A stretch of DNA of 64,000 nucleotides. Origin: Nocardia vermiculata NBRC 100427 (lineage in GTDB: Bacteria; Actinomycetota; Actinomycetes; Mycobacteriales; Mycobacteriaceae). The notes below the pieces were generated by a model that searched no databases, was not told the DNA's origin, and saw only the letters and a program-made list of their open reading frames with translations. The stretch covers positions 558,001-622,000 of the forward strand of contig NZ_BDCA01000001.1 in assembly GCF_001613265.1 (NCBI RefSeq), in the 5' to 3' direction. The translations under genes were made by a program, and so were the position numbers. Position 1 is the first letter of the stretch. Every line of letters begins with the position of its first letter. This document shows, in pieces, positions 25,063 through 33,906 of this stretch.

Positions 25063-25361
25063 CAGACCGCTTTCTCGTGCATGGAACCGGAACCGTGCAT
25101 CGAGGCGCCGGACAGTACCGGCTCGGGGCGCGGCACCGTGTCCTCGGAAACCTCCGGCGCCACGGGCACCTGGGGGGCCGAATCCGCGCGACGATCACGG
25201 CCCAATACCCGCAGCGCGAGCCGTAGACCACGGTCGAGCAGGTATGCCAGCAGGAAGCTGACCGGGACCGCCCCGATCAGGACCACGGCGAACTGCGGGA
25301 TGAACGGCAACCCGGCCACCCACAGCTCGAAGCCGTCCCACCAGCCTGCAATGTGATGCAC
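25062..25361 (-). CDS. small membrane protein (99 aa)
   Basis: GTG 25361 is chosen because TAGGCT lies 7 nt upstream, implying a leaderless transcript; the longer open frame upstream is not needed. The protein starts VHHIAGWWDGFELWVAGLPFIPQF and has two hydrophobic stretches (roughly 12-35 and 36-50, PQFAVVLIGAVPVSFLLAYLL). A basic segment (LRLALRVLGRDRR) and a disordered Pro/Glu/Ser tail follow. Corresponds in position to mycobacterial Rv2401A, annotated as a conserved membrane protein. Function unknown. Divergent from the trehalase gene. Confidence 0.7.
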   Translation of the reverse strand: MHHIAGWWDGFELWVAGLPFIPQFAVVLIGAVPVSFLLAYLLDRGLRLALRVLGRDRRADSAPQVPVAPEVSEDTVPRPEPVLSGASMHGSGSMHEKAV

Positions 25362-25452
25362 GCTCCCCAGCCTAGTCGGTGCGGACCCCGACCCGGCGAC
25401 GGCGTAGCCGCGGTGTCCACCATTCGCGGGCCGCATCCCCCATCATGGCTGT

Positions 25453-27516
25453 ATGGCGTCCCACGACGAACCGATGACCGATGCAGCGACCAGTACCGAA
25501 TCCGCCATCGAAACTCTCGACGACATGTCACCGCCACGCGATGTGCTGGGTGACATCTCCGACGCCGCGGTCTCGGCGAACTATCTGCCGAGCTCGGCGG
25601 GAGTGGTCCACCGATCCTCCTACCCGCCGATCGACGACTACGCCTTCCTGTCCGATTGCGAGACCACCTGCCTGATCGCCCGCAACGGCGCCGTGGAATG
25701 GATGTGCGTGCCGCGGCCGGACTCGCCGAGCGTGTTCGGTTCGATACTCGATCGCAGCGCCGGCCATTTCCGGTTGGGCCCCTACGGCGTGAACGTGCCC
25801 GCGGCGCGGCGGTATCTCCCCGGCGGCATGATCGTGGAGACCACCTGGCAGACCGATACCGGCTGGATCATCGTGCGCGACGCACTGGTGCTGGGCCCGT
25901 GGCACAACACCGACAAACGCAGCGCGACCTACCGCCGCACCCCCGAGGACTGGGACGCCGAGCACATGCTGCTGCGCACCGTGAAGTGCGTGAGCGGCGT
26001 GGTCGAAGTCGAGATGAGCTGCGAACCTGCCTTCGACTACCACCGCGCCTCCACTCGGTGGGAGTACACCGGCGAGGTCTACGAACGCGCCACCGCGGTC
26101 GCGACCTGCGACGACGGCGAGATTCCGGGCGGCGAACTCACGCTCACGACCGATATGCGCATCGGGTTGGAAGGCCGCGAGGCACGCGCCCGCACGCGGA
26201 TGCGTGAGGGTGATGCGCTGTACGTCGCCCTGTCGTGGTCGCCGCTGCCGGCCCCCGCCACGTTCGCCGAAGCCGAGCAGAAGATGTGGCAGACCACCGA
26301 ATGCTGGCGGCAGTGGATCACCCTCGGCAAATTCCCCGATCATCCGTGGCGCGGCTATCTGCAGCGCAGCGCGCTCACCCTCAAGGGGCTGATCTACTCC
26401 CCCACCGGCGCGCTGATGGCTGCGTCCACCACCTCGCTGCCGGAAACGCCGGGCGGGGAACGCAATTGGGACTACCGCTACAGCTGGGTCCGCGATTCCA
26501 CCTTCGCGCTCTGGGGCCTCTACACGCTGGGCCTCAACCGGGAGGCCGACGACTTCTTCGCATTCCTGCACGACGTCGCGACCACTGCCGACGGCGAGAT
26601 GCGCCCGTTGCAAGTGCTCTACGGCATCGGCGGCGAACGAGTACTGGAGGAATCCGAACTCCCGCATCTGCACGGCTACGACGGAGCCCAGCCGGTCCGC
26701 ATCGGCAACGGCGCCTACGAACAGCGCCAGCACGACATCTGGGGCGCCATCCTGGATTCGGTATATCTGCACGTGCGGTCGCGCCAGCAGGTGCCGGAAA
26801 CGCTGTGGCCGATGCTCAAGGCACAGGTCGAGGCGGCCATCGACAACTGGCGTGCGCCCGATCGCGGGATCTGGGAGGTGCGCGGAGCACCGCAGCACTT
26901 CACCTCGTCGAAGGTGATGTGCTGGGTGGCGCTGGATCGCGGCGCCAAACTGGCCGAACTGCACGGTGAGACCGGCTACGCCGAACAGTGGTCGGCGATC
27001 GCCGCGGAAATCCACGCCGACGTCCTCGCGCACGGCGTCGACGAGCGCGGCGTGTTCACCCAGACCTACGGCGGCGACACCCTGGACGCCTCACTGCTGC
27101 TGGTTCCGCTGCTGCGGTTCCTGCCGCCCGACGACCCGCGAGTGCGGGCCACGGTGCTGGCCATCGCCTCGGAGCTCACCGAACACGGACTGGTCCTGCG
27201 CTATCGCACCGATACCACCGATGACGGATTGTCCGGCGCCGAAGGCACCTTCACGATCTGCTCGTTCTGGCTGGTGTCGGCGCTGGTGGAGATCGACGAG
27301 GTGCGCCGTGCCCGGCATCTGTTGGAACGACTGCTCGGATATGCCAGTCCACTCAAGCTCTACGCCGAGGAAATCGACCCCTACACCGGCCGGCACCTCG
27401 GCAATTTCCCGCAAGCCTTCACCCATCTGGCGCTGATCAACGCCGCAATGCACGTGATCCGTGCCGAACAGTCCAGGGGGGCGGGGCAGTTCCGCCCCGC
27501 CCATCCGGCCGGCTGA
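25453..27516 (+). CDS. GH15 family trehalase
   Basis: A 687-aa glycoside hydrolase 15 protein: N-terminal beta-sandwich (about 50-290) and C-terminal (alpha/alpha)6 barrel. Motifs include NWDYRYSWVRDSTF (338 on), DRGIWE with probable catalytic acid Glu475, and AEEIDP with probable base Glu639/640. Glucoamylase and glucodextranase are family alternatives, but the position matches Rv2402 and MSMEG_4528, whose products are trehalases, so hydrolysis of trehalose to two glucoses is the best call. No signal peptide, so cytosolic. The 50-residue N-terminal extension is polar and probably flexible. Confidence 0.85.
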   Translation: MASHDEPMTDAATSTESAIETLDDMSPPRDVLGDISDAAVSANYLPSSAGVVHRSSYPPIDDYAFLSDCETTCLIARNGAVEWMCVPRPDSPSVFGSILDRSAGHFRLGPYGVNVPAARRYLPGGMIVETTWQTDTGWIIVRDALVLGPWHNTDKRSATYRRTPEDWDAEHMLLRTVKCVSGVVEVEMSCEPAFDYHRASTRWEYTGEVYERATAVATCDDGEIPGGELTLTTDMRIGLEGREARARTRMREGDALYVALSWSPLPAPATFAEAEQKMWQTTECWRQWITLGKFPDHPWRGYLQRSALTLKGLIYSPTGALMAASTTSLPETPGGERNWDYRYSWVRDSTFALWGLYTLGLNREADDFFAFLHDVATTADGEMRPLQVLYGIGGERVLEESELPHLHGYDGAQPVRIGNGAYEQRQHDIWGAILDSVYLHVRSRQQVPETLWPMLKAQVEAAIDNWRAPDRGIWEVRGAPQHFTSSKVMCWVALDRGAKLAELHGETGYAEQWSAIAAEIHADVLAHGVDERGVFTQTYGGDTLDASLLLVPLLRFLPPDDPRVRATVLAIASELTEHGLVLRYRTDTTDDGLSGAEGTFTICSFWLVSALVEIDEVRRARHLLERLLGYASPLKLYAEEIDPYTGRHLGNFPQAFTHLALINAAMHVIRAEQSRGAGQFRPAHPAG
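27479..27502. terminator. terminator-like hairpin inside the 3' end of the trehalase gene
   Basis: GGGCGGGGC / GCCCCGCCC is a perfect 9-bp stem with loop AGTTCC, ending 14 nt before the trehalase stop codon region. It encodes the non-conserved C-terminal tail. It may terminate transcripts of the convergent dynamin-like gene and of the trehalase gene itself. Confidence 0.4.
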
Positions 27517-27550
27517 GGGCACACGGCACGACGGTGCCACGCACTCGGCG

Positions 27551-29335
27551 CTACGGTGCGTCCGCGGACTCGCGAATCTCCCGCAGGCGCACCATCGAGC
27601 GCTCGATCTCGGTGAGACGCCGCTCCCGGCTCTCCGGCGAATTGATCGCCGCGGCCTCCTCCGCCGCACGCAACGATTCGTCGACCGAACGCAAGTTCTG
27701 ATCCGCCAGATCGGTGAAATGATCCCGGAGGATGCGTTGCGTAGCGCGCAGCCGGTGCCGCGATTCCTTGCCCACCTGGAAGATGACGTCGTCCATCAGC
27801 CGGGCCACCGCGACCTTGCCCTCGGACTGGCGGCGATCGCGGCGCAGCTTGCGGTCCTCCCACAGCGCACTGATACCGAGCAGTGCCGCGGCCGTACCCG
27901 AATACCAGTTCACCAGCGGCATTTTCAGCATGCTGGTGAGCACACCGACCATGAGCAGACCGCCGTAGGAGCCGCGCATCACGTTCAACACCGGCTGGAT
28001 CAAGCCGACCTTCGCGGTATCCAGCGGCTCCAACGAGGCAACCGGCTCGAGCACATCGCCCGGATCCTCCAGTCGCAGATCGGGCAGCGGGACATCGCGC
28101 GAATCGGCCGGGAACTTATCGGTGACCTGTTCGGCCAGCTCCACGGCCCGATAGTGGGCGACGACGAAGTTCTCCTCGACCGCCTCACAGATTCGCGAAT
28201 CCAGATCCGCGCCGAACTCGGTCCAGCGACGAGCCGGATCGTGTTTGGTGATCTCGGATTCCGCGTCGCGAACCAGACTGCGCAGCCGGTGGCGCAGATC
28301 GTGTTCGATATCGGCCATCAGCTCCGCGCACCCGTCGGCGAGAGTGACCTGCCAGTTGGCACTGCGCCGCCGCAGCTCGTCGGCCTCGGTGCGGGCCGAC
28401 CGCAGCTGATCGGTGATCGCGCTGTAGCGGCGCGGATCCCGCAGCGTCTCCGCCTCACTACGCAGAGCCAATCCCAAATGATCGGTGATGGTCCGGATAT
28501 CGCGCAGTGCTGCCTCCCGTGCCACCGCATCGGCGCGGGCGAGAACATAGCCGCGCAGATGGTCGATCAGCTGCGGCACACCGGATTCGATATCGCGGCG
28601 CTGGTCCCGGCCCGCCCGCAGATGCATCTCCGCGGAGATCGGCGCCACCGCGAAACCCAGTCCGGCGTCGTCGAGCAGCTCCCGGTTGCGTTGCTGCACA
28701 TCGGCCCACTGGGGATACCGGTCGATCTTGTTGAGCACACAGATCACGGTCGGGCAGACCTGCCGGATACGTTGCAGCAGCGCGATCTGTTCGCCGGTGT
28801 AGGCCGTCGCGGCGTCACCGACGTAGAGGACGGCGTCGGCGGCGGCGATCAGCGACCAGGTGGTCGGGGCGTCAGCCGGCGCGCCGGGCGCGTCCATCAC
28901 CACGAATCCCTCCCCCAGCAGCGGGCTGGGTTCGGTGAATTCGGCCCGGATCACATTGTTCGCCTGCAGTGCCGGACCGGGATTCAGCGGATCCACCGGC
29001 TGGCGTTCGGTGCGTCCGCCGGGCAGCGAGCGCACCAGAGTGGCGCTGGGCTCGGTCCCGTATTCGGCGATCACCGGAACACTGAGCGCACCACCGGTAG
29101 CGCTCACAGGACTACCGACCAGGCCGTTGACCAGCGTGCTCATCCCGTTCTTGGGTTCGCCGATGACCACCAGCCGGACGCGCGGATCGGCCACCCGAGC
29201 CCGCGACATGCTCAGCCGCCCGGTCAGGTCGGCCCGTCCCGCAGCCCGGGTCAGCTCCAGCAATTCGTCGATCTGCGCCAGCAGTGGCGCCATCGCCTCC
29301 GGGTGTTTGGCCCCGGAGGCCTCCACCGCCGTCAC
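27551..29335 (-). CDS. dynamin-like GTPase with Walker A Lys replaced by Met (594 aa)
   Basis: Bacterial dynamin-type membrane GTPase distantly like mycobacterial IniA/IniC. The G domain has G1 at 59-67 reading GEPKNGMST, where the invariant Lys is Met65; G3 DAPG (148-151); and G4 NKID (202-205). Long helical stretches form the stalk (265-400), a hydrophobic paddle/membrane region lies at 457-491, and a C-terminal helix returns to the neck. The Met codon (ATG, 29141-29143 region) is unambiguous. Start is GTG 29335, overlapping the stop of the Pro/Thr-rich gene (GTGA); ATG at codon 15 is possible. It likely acts on the inner membrane. Confidence 0.85.
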   Translation of the reverse strand: MTAVEASGAKHPEAMAPLLAQIDELLELTRAAGRADLTGRLSMSRARVADPRVRLVVIGEPKNGMSTLVNGLVGSPVSATGGALSVPVIAEYGTEPSATLVRSLPGGRTERQPVDPLNPGPALQANNVIRAEFTEPSPLLGEGFVVMDAPGAPADAPTTWSLIAAADAVLYVGDAATAYTGEQIALLQRIRQVCPTVICVLNKIDRYPQWADVQQRNRELLDDAGLGFAVAPISAEMHLRAGRDQRRDIESGVPQLIDHLRGYVLARADAVAREAALRDIRTITDHLGLALRSEAETLRDPRRYSAITDQLRSARTEADELRRRSANWQVTLADGCAELMADIEHDLRHRLRSLVRDAESEITKHDPARRWTEFGADLDSRICEAVEENFVVAHYRAVELAEQVTDKFPADSRDVPLPDLRLEDPGDVLEPVASLEPLDTAKVGLIQPVLNVMRGSYGGLLMVGVLTSMLKMPLVNWYSGTAAALLGISALWEDRKLRRDRRQSEGKVAVARLMDDVIFQVGKESRHRLRATQRILRDHFTDLADQNLRSVDESLRAAEEAAAINSPESRERRLTEIERSMVRLREIRESADAP

Positions 29336-31743
29336 AGCGTGAGGTGCAGGTCGGCGACAGGATGGAGCACCAGGTGATGCGATTCGGCGTAACCGGTGTC
29401 GTGCAGACCGGCCGAAAGTCCGGTGGGAGCGACGCTGGTGAGACCGTGCCCGGGATCCGCGAACACTCCGGCATCGGGCGAAGCACTCACAGAGGAGATC
29501 GGCTCGACCGGCAGCCCGGCGTCCGGAACCGGATCGATCGTGGTCGGGGGTTTGACCGCGGTCGGGGCGGCCGGTGCGGTGTGTGCGGGCATGCCCGCGC
29601 CCGGATCGGCGGTGTGCGGTGCGGTCGGCTGCTGGGTGTGCTGCGTCGGCATCGATTGGGTCGGCACCTGCTGCGTCGGCCCGGTGTCGTGGTCACTGCT
29701 GGGCGCATTTCCCTGTGTCGGTCCCACCGCGCCGTCGGCGGTACCGGGCGCCGAGGTGTCCGCACCGGAGGACGTCCCCGGCGAATGGGTGGCGCCGGGA
29801 ACACTCGTGGTGGCGTCGGGGCCGGTCGTCCCCGGTGTGGTCACCTGCCCGGAATCACCGCCGGAATGCCCGGAGTCACTGCCGGAATCGGAACCGGCAC
29901 TGGTGGACGGCGGGTGCGTGGCACCGGTACCGGTCGAATCGCCGCTGCCGGGCCGGGTGGTGGTCGGCGTGCCGTGTTCGGTGGTGTCGCGGCCGGTGGA
30001 CGTCCCGGGACTGGTCGTGGTGCCGGGCGTGCCGGTGGGCGCGACCACGGAGGAGTGCCCACTGCCGGTCGTCGGAGTGGTGCTGTGCGAGGTGCCGGGT
30101 GACGTGCTGGGATGCGACGTCCCCGGATGCGAGGTGCTCGGATGCGGCGTGCTGGTGGGCGCGTGCGTCGTGGTCGAGGTACCCGACGAATCATCGGCAC
30201 CGGTGCCGGGAAATTCCACCTCCGGCACCGGATTCGCGGGCTGGTAGTCGAACAACGCCGGCACCGCCGCCGCGGGCGCGGTCAGCGGAGACGGCCCCGG
30301 ATGGGCGGTGATCACGTTGGCCACCGGATGAGTAGCGGCCTCCGGCTGGATCGTGGTCTGCAGCGGCGTCGACGCCACCGGCTGCACCGGCACCGGTGCC
30401 GGGGCGGGTGGCGGCGGGGCCGGCGCGGCGACCACTGGAGCCGTCGTGATCGGCTGCGGCGCAGCCACACTCGCCATCTGCGGAGCCGGGAACGCCGCGG
30501 GCGCGGCGGGCGCCGGTGCGATGGCGGCATGCTGACCGGACACCGCGGCACTCTGGGTGGCCGCGACGCTCTGCGACGTCGCCACCCCTTGCGCGCCCGC
30601 CGTACTCGCCTGTGCGGCACCGGGTTCCACCGGCACACCGGCCGCCCCGACCGCCGCAGGCTCGGCACCGGCCGACGGTGCGACGGCGGCGCCCAGCGCA
30701 CCGGGCACCCCTGCATCGGCGGATGACGGTGCACCGCCGGGGATCTCACCCACGCCGGAGCCGAGCCACTGGCCGTAGTCGTCGAGTTGGCTCCCCACGT
30801 CACCGACGGCGAAATCGACCTTCGTCTCCGTGGTCAACCAGATGCCGTCCAGACCGATATGCGCATCGACGTTCATCTCGGCGCCGAGGAAGATGCCGGG
30901 GTTGCCGCCGTCGCCGACTCCGTCGTAGTCGGGAGCGCCGACGCCGGACACATCGTCGCCCCAGCCGAGGCCACCCGGGCCCAGCCCGTTCATGCCCGGC
31001 AGGTTCAGACCGTTGGTGCCGGGCAGCCCCAGGCCGTGCCCCGGCAGCGGCGCGGTCGGGTGGGTGTCGGCGCCGGACAGATCGCCACCGTGCTGACGGT
31101 CGTCCTCGGCGGCCTGCTGACGAGGGAGGCCCAGCCCGGAATCGTTGGTGCCCCACCCGGGAAATCCCAGCCCGCCGGAGGAGTCCGCGGTATCGGCCGG
31201 ATGTGATCCGGGGATCGAGAACCCTTGGTTCCCACCGGATCCTGGAAAATCGAAGGTATCGAGCCCACCGTTCGGGGCGTCGGAGCCCGGGATCGAGAAC
31301 GGTGCATCGGTACCGCCCTGGGGAGTCGAGGGCAGCCCACCGACCCCAGGCGGCGGCGGTGCCTGCTCGGCGAACGGGAACTGCGGGACCGGGAATACAT
31401 CGGTGCCGTACTCGTCGGCGAACACATTTCCCGGCGCGGGTGGGGGCTGCGGCGCCGAGTACGTCCCGAGGTCCGGCGGTACGGAGTCCGGAGAGGGGTC
31501 CGGATAGGTCACCACGGGACTCGGCACATCGGGATCCGGATCGACCGTCGACCAGCCGGTGAAGTGACTGTTGTGTGACTCGTTCTCCGGGGCCGGCGAA
31601 CCGTTGGAGGCAATCAGTGCGCCACCTGTGACATATGCCCCGGCCCGAGCCACCCGCGCGACGCCGGTCGCGACGCGATACGCCGCATCACCGGCCTCTT
31701 CGCCCGCGCCCGCGTCATCGTCGAACGGCAGCTCACGCGTCAT
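29332..31743 (-). CDS. Pro/Thr/Gly-rich low-complexity protein (803 aa)
   Basis: Function not recognised. Residues 1-17 are acidic, 20-46 are a moderately hydrophobic helix (YRVATGVARVARAGAYVTGG), and most of the rest is Pro/Gly/Ser/Thr/Ala repeat-like sequence. An island around 270-320 (NVDAHIGLDGIWLTTETKVDFA) looks folded. The C-terminus ends in a His-rich LHPVADLHLTL. ATG 31743 has TGGAG 6 nt upstream. It is coupled to the dynamin-like gene by GTGA; in iniBAC a Gly/Ala-rich IniB likewise precedes a dynamin-like IniA, so it may be a positional analogue, though no sequence homology is claimed. Confidence 0.75.
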   Translation of the reverse strand: MTRELPFDDDAGAGEEAGDAAYRVATGVARVARAGAYVTGGALIASNGSPAPENESHNSHFTGWSTVDPDPDVPSPVVTYPDPSPDSVPPDLGTYSAPQPPPAPGNVFADEYGTDVFPVPQFPFAEQAPPPPGVGGLPSTPQGGTDAPFSIPGSDAPNGGLDTFDFPGSGGNQGFSIPGSHPADTADSSGGLGFPGWGTNDSGLGLPRQQAAEDDRQHGGDLSGADTHPTAPLPGHGLGLPGTNGLNLPGMNGLGPGGLGWGDDVSGVGAPDYDGVGDGGNPGIFLGAEMNVDAHIGLDGIWLTTETKVDFAVGDVGSQLDDYGQWLGSGVGEIPGGAPSSADAGVPGALGAAVAPSAGAEPAAVGAAGVPVEPGAAQASTAGAQGVATSQSVAATQSAAVSGQHAAIAPAPAAPAAFPAPQMASVAAPQPITTAPVVAAPAPPPPAPAPVPVQPVASTPLQTTIQPEAATHPVANVITAHPGPSPLTAPAAAVPALFDYQPANPVPEVEFPGTGADDSSGTSTTTHAPTSTPHPSTSHPGTSHPSTSPGTSHSTTPTTGSGHSSVVAPTGTPGTTTSPGTSTGRDTTEHGTPTTTRPGSGDSTGTGATHPPSTSAGSDSGSDSGHSGGDSGQVTTPGTTGPDATTSVPGATHSPGTSSGADTSAPGTADGAVGPTQGNAPSSDHDTGPTQQVPTQSMPTQHTQQPTAPHTADPGAGMPAHTAPAAPTAVKPPTTIDPVPDAGLPVEPISSVSASPDAGVFADPGHGLTSVAPTGLSAGLHDTGYAESHHLVLHPVADLHLTL

Positions 31744-31810
31744 ACAAACTCCACTCTCAGCGTTCGGGTCCGAAGCCGAACGGGGTGTTACCGAATCCGG
31801 GTCTCTTTAC

Positions 31811-31839
31811 ACATTATTTCCGGAAAACAGACCTGTCAC
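31811..31839 (-). promoter_or_regulatory. promoter of the Pro/Thr-rich/dynamin operon with palindrome in the spacer
   Basis: On the minus strand a -35 GTGACA (31839-31834) and -10 TAATGT (31816-31811) are exactly 17 nt apart, giving a 5'-UTR of about 60 nt. The spacer holds the perfect 10-bp palindrome TTTCCGGAAA (31817-31826), placed where a bound regulator would block RNA polymerase. Confidence 0.5.
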
Positions 31840-31978
31840 ATCCTTCAAGTCTTTTTCGGGGAGGAACGACACGCATAGTCGTGCCGACAGTCTGCCGCCG
31901 ACCCACCCGTCCGGAAAGCCCCGAATCCGACGGGCAGCCGGCGAACCAGCTGCCCGTGGATCCGCAGAACTGCGTAGT

Positions 31979-33820
31979 TTACTTCTTCGGCTTGTCCGAA
32001 GACGAATCGGTGGACAACGCGGCGACGAAGGCCTCCTGCGGTACATCGACCCGACCGATGGTCTTCATGCGCTTCTTGCCCTCCTTCTGCTTCTCGAGCA
32101 ACTTGCGCTTACGGGAGATGTCACCGCCGTAGCATTTGGCCAGCACGTCCTTGCGGATCGCTCGAATATTCTCGCGCGCAATGACCTTCGACCCGATCGC
32201 CGCCTGGATCGGCACCTCGAACTGCTGACGCGGAATCAGCTCACGAAGCTTGGTGGTCATCTTGTGGCCGTAGGCCTGCGCGGCGTCGCGGTGCACGATC
32301 GCCGAGAATGCGTCCACCGCCTCACCCTGCAGCAGAATATCCACCTTGACCAGCGCGGCTTCCTGTTCACCGGACTCCTCGTAGTCCAGCGAGGCATACC
32401 CGCGGGTGCGCGACTTCAATGCATCGAAGAAGTCGAAGATGATTTCCGCCATAGGGAGCATGTACCGCAGCTCGACCCGGGACTCCGACAGGTAATCCAT
32501 GCCCAGCAGCTCACCGCGGCGCGACTGGCACAGTTCCATGATGGTGCCGACGAACTCGCTCGGTGCGATGATCGTCACCTTGGTGATCGGCTCGAAAATC
32601 TGGCGGACCTTGCCCTCCGGCCAGTACGACGGGTTGGTGACGATCTGCTCGGTGCCGTCCTCCAGGATCACCCGGTAGATCACGTTCGGCGCGGTCGAGA
32701 TCAGATCCAGACCGAACTCGCGCTGCAGCCGCTCGCGGGTGATCTCCATATGCAGCAAGCCCAGGAACCCACAGCGGAAGCCGAAGCCCAGTGCCACCGA
32801 GGTCTCCGGCACGTAGGTCAGTGCCGCATCGTTGAGCTGCAATTTGTCGAGCGCGTCACGCAGATCCGGATAGTCCGAACCGTCCACGGGATACAGCCCG
32901 GAGTAGACCATCGGCCGCGGTTCCCGGTACCCGGTCAACGCCTCGGCAGCACCAGCGCGCGCGGTGGTGACCGTGTCACCGACCTTGGACTGACGCACAT
33001 CCTTCACACCGGTGATCAGATAACCGACCTCGCCCACGCCCAGGCCCTGAGTGGCCTTCGGCTCCGGCGAGACGATGCCGATCTCGAGCAGTTCGTGGGT
33101 GGCGCCGGTGGACATCATCTTGATCTTCTGCCGCGGGGTGAGCTTGCCGTCCACCACACGGACGTAGGTGACCACACCGCGGTAGGTGTCGTACACCGAA
33201 TCGAAGATCAGCGCACGGGGCGGTTCCTCGGACTCACCGACCGGCGACGGCACCACGTCGATGACCTTGTTCAGCAGTTCCGCGACGCCGACACCGGTCT
33301 TGCCGGAGACCCGCAGCACATCCTCGGGCTCGCAGCCCACGATGTGGGCCAGCTCTGCGGCGTAGCGGTCCGGGTCCGCGGCGGGCAGGTCGATCTTGTT
33401 GAGCACCGGGATGATCTCGAGATCCTTGTCCAGCGCCAGGTACAGGTTCGCCAGCGTCTGCGCCTCGATGCCCTGGGCGGCATCGACCAGCAGGATCGCG
33501 CCTTCACAGGCCTCCAGCGCCCGCGAGACCTCATAGGTGAAGTCGACGTGGCCCGGTGTATCGATCAGATGCAGGACGTAATCTTCACCGTCCACGTTCC
33601 AGGGCAGCCGCACGTTCTGGGCCTTGATGGTGATCCCGCGCTCGCGCTCGATATCCATCCGGTCCAGGTACTGCGCACGCATCTGCCGCTCCTCGACCAC
33701 CCCGGTCAACTGCAGCATGCGGTCGGCCAGCGTCGACTTACCGTGGTCGATGTGCGCGATGATGCAGAAGTTCCGGATCCGCGAGGGATCGGTGAACGTC
33801 GTATCGGCAAACGTGCTGAT
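31979..33820 (-). CDS. lepA: elongation factor 4 (LepA), apparent ATC start
   Basis: Ribosome-bound GTPase implicated in back-translocation and 30S assembly. The frame gives 613 aa with G1 HIDHGKST (23-30), the switch I block [33 protein letters not shown]-like domains and the C-terminal domain ending in a Lys-rich tail. The reading frame is closed by TAG 12 nt before ATC 33820, and no ATG, GTG or TTG occurs in frame before the P-loop. The first ATG (33718) would delete the P-loop. GGAG lies 6 nt before ATC, ideal spacing. [10 protein letters not shown] after it resembles the mycobacterial N-terminus, so ATC is probably the start unless a base is miscalled in CCC at 33821-33823. Confidence 0.9.
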   Translation of the reverse strand: MSTFADTTFTDPSRIRNFCIIAHIDHGKSTLADRMLQLTGVVEERQMRAQYLDRMDIERERGITIKAQNVRLPWNVDGEDYVLHLIDTPGHVDFTYEVSRALEACEGAILLVDAAQGIEAQTLANLYLALDKDLEIIPVLNKIDLPAADPDRYAAELAHIVGCEPEDVLRVSGKTGVGVAELLNKVIDVVPSPVGESEEPPRALIFDSVYDTYRGVVTYVRVVDGKLTPRQKIKMMSTGATHELLEIGIVSPEPKATQGLGVGEVGYLITGVKDVRQSKVGDTVTTARAGAAEALTGYREPRPMVYSGLYPVDGSDYPDLRDALDKLQLNDAALTYVPETSVALGFGFRCGFLGLLHMEITRERLQREFGLDLISTAPNVIYRVILEDGTEQIVTNPSYWPEGKVRQIFEPITKVTIIAPSEFVGTIMELCQSRRGELLGMDYLSESRVELRYMLPMAEIIFDFFDALKSRTRGYASLDYEESGEQEAALVKVDILLQGEAVDAFSAIVHRDAAQAYGHKMTTKLRELIPRQQFEVPIQAAIGSKVIARENIRAIRKDVLAKCYGGDISRKRKLLEKQKEGKKRMKTIGRVDVPQEAFVAALSTDSSSDKPKK

Positions 33821-33906
33821 GGGACACTCCTACCCGTGAACAAGTCGTAAAGTCGCCATCCGGCAGTCTACGTGCAGGGGTTTCGCCCGCCGTTATGCTC
33901 CCGGAC

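Noticed and set aside
29332..31743. Calling the low-complexity protein IniB
   Set aside because: The IniB N-terminal motif is absent; only the position ahead of a dynamin-like gene is shared, so no gene symbol was given.
33819..33826. GTG at 33826 as the lepA start
   Set aside because: It is out of frame with the P-loop by one base and overlaps the GGAG, leaving no SD spacing. It would be valid only if one C of the CCC run were absent.
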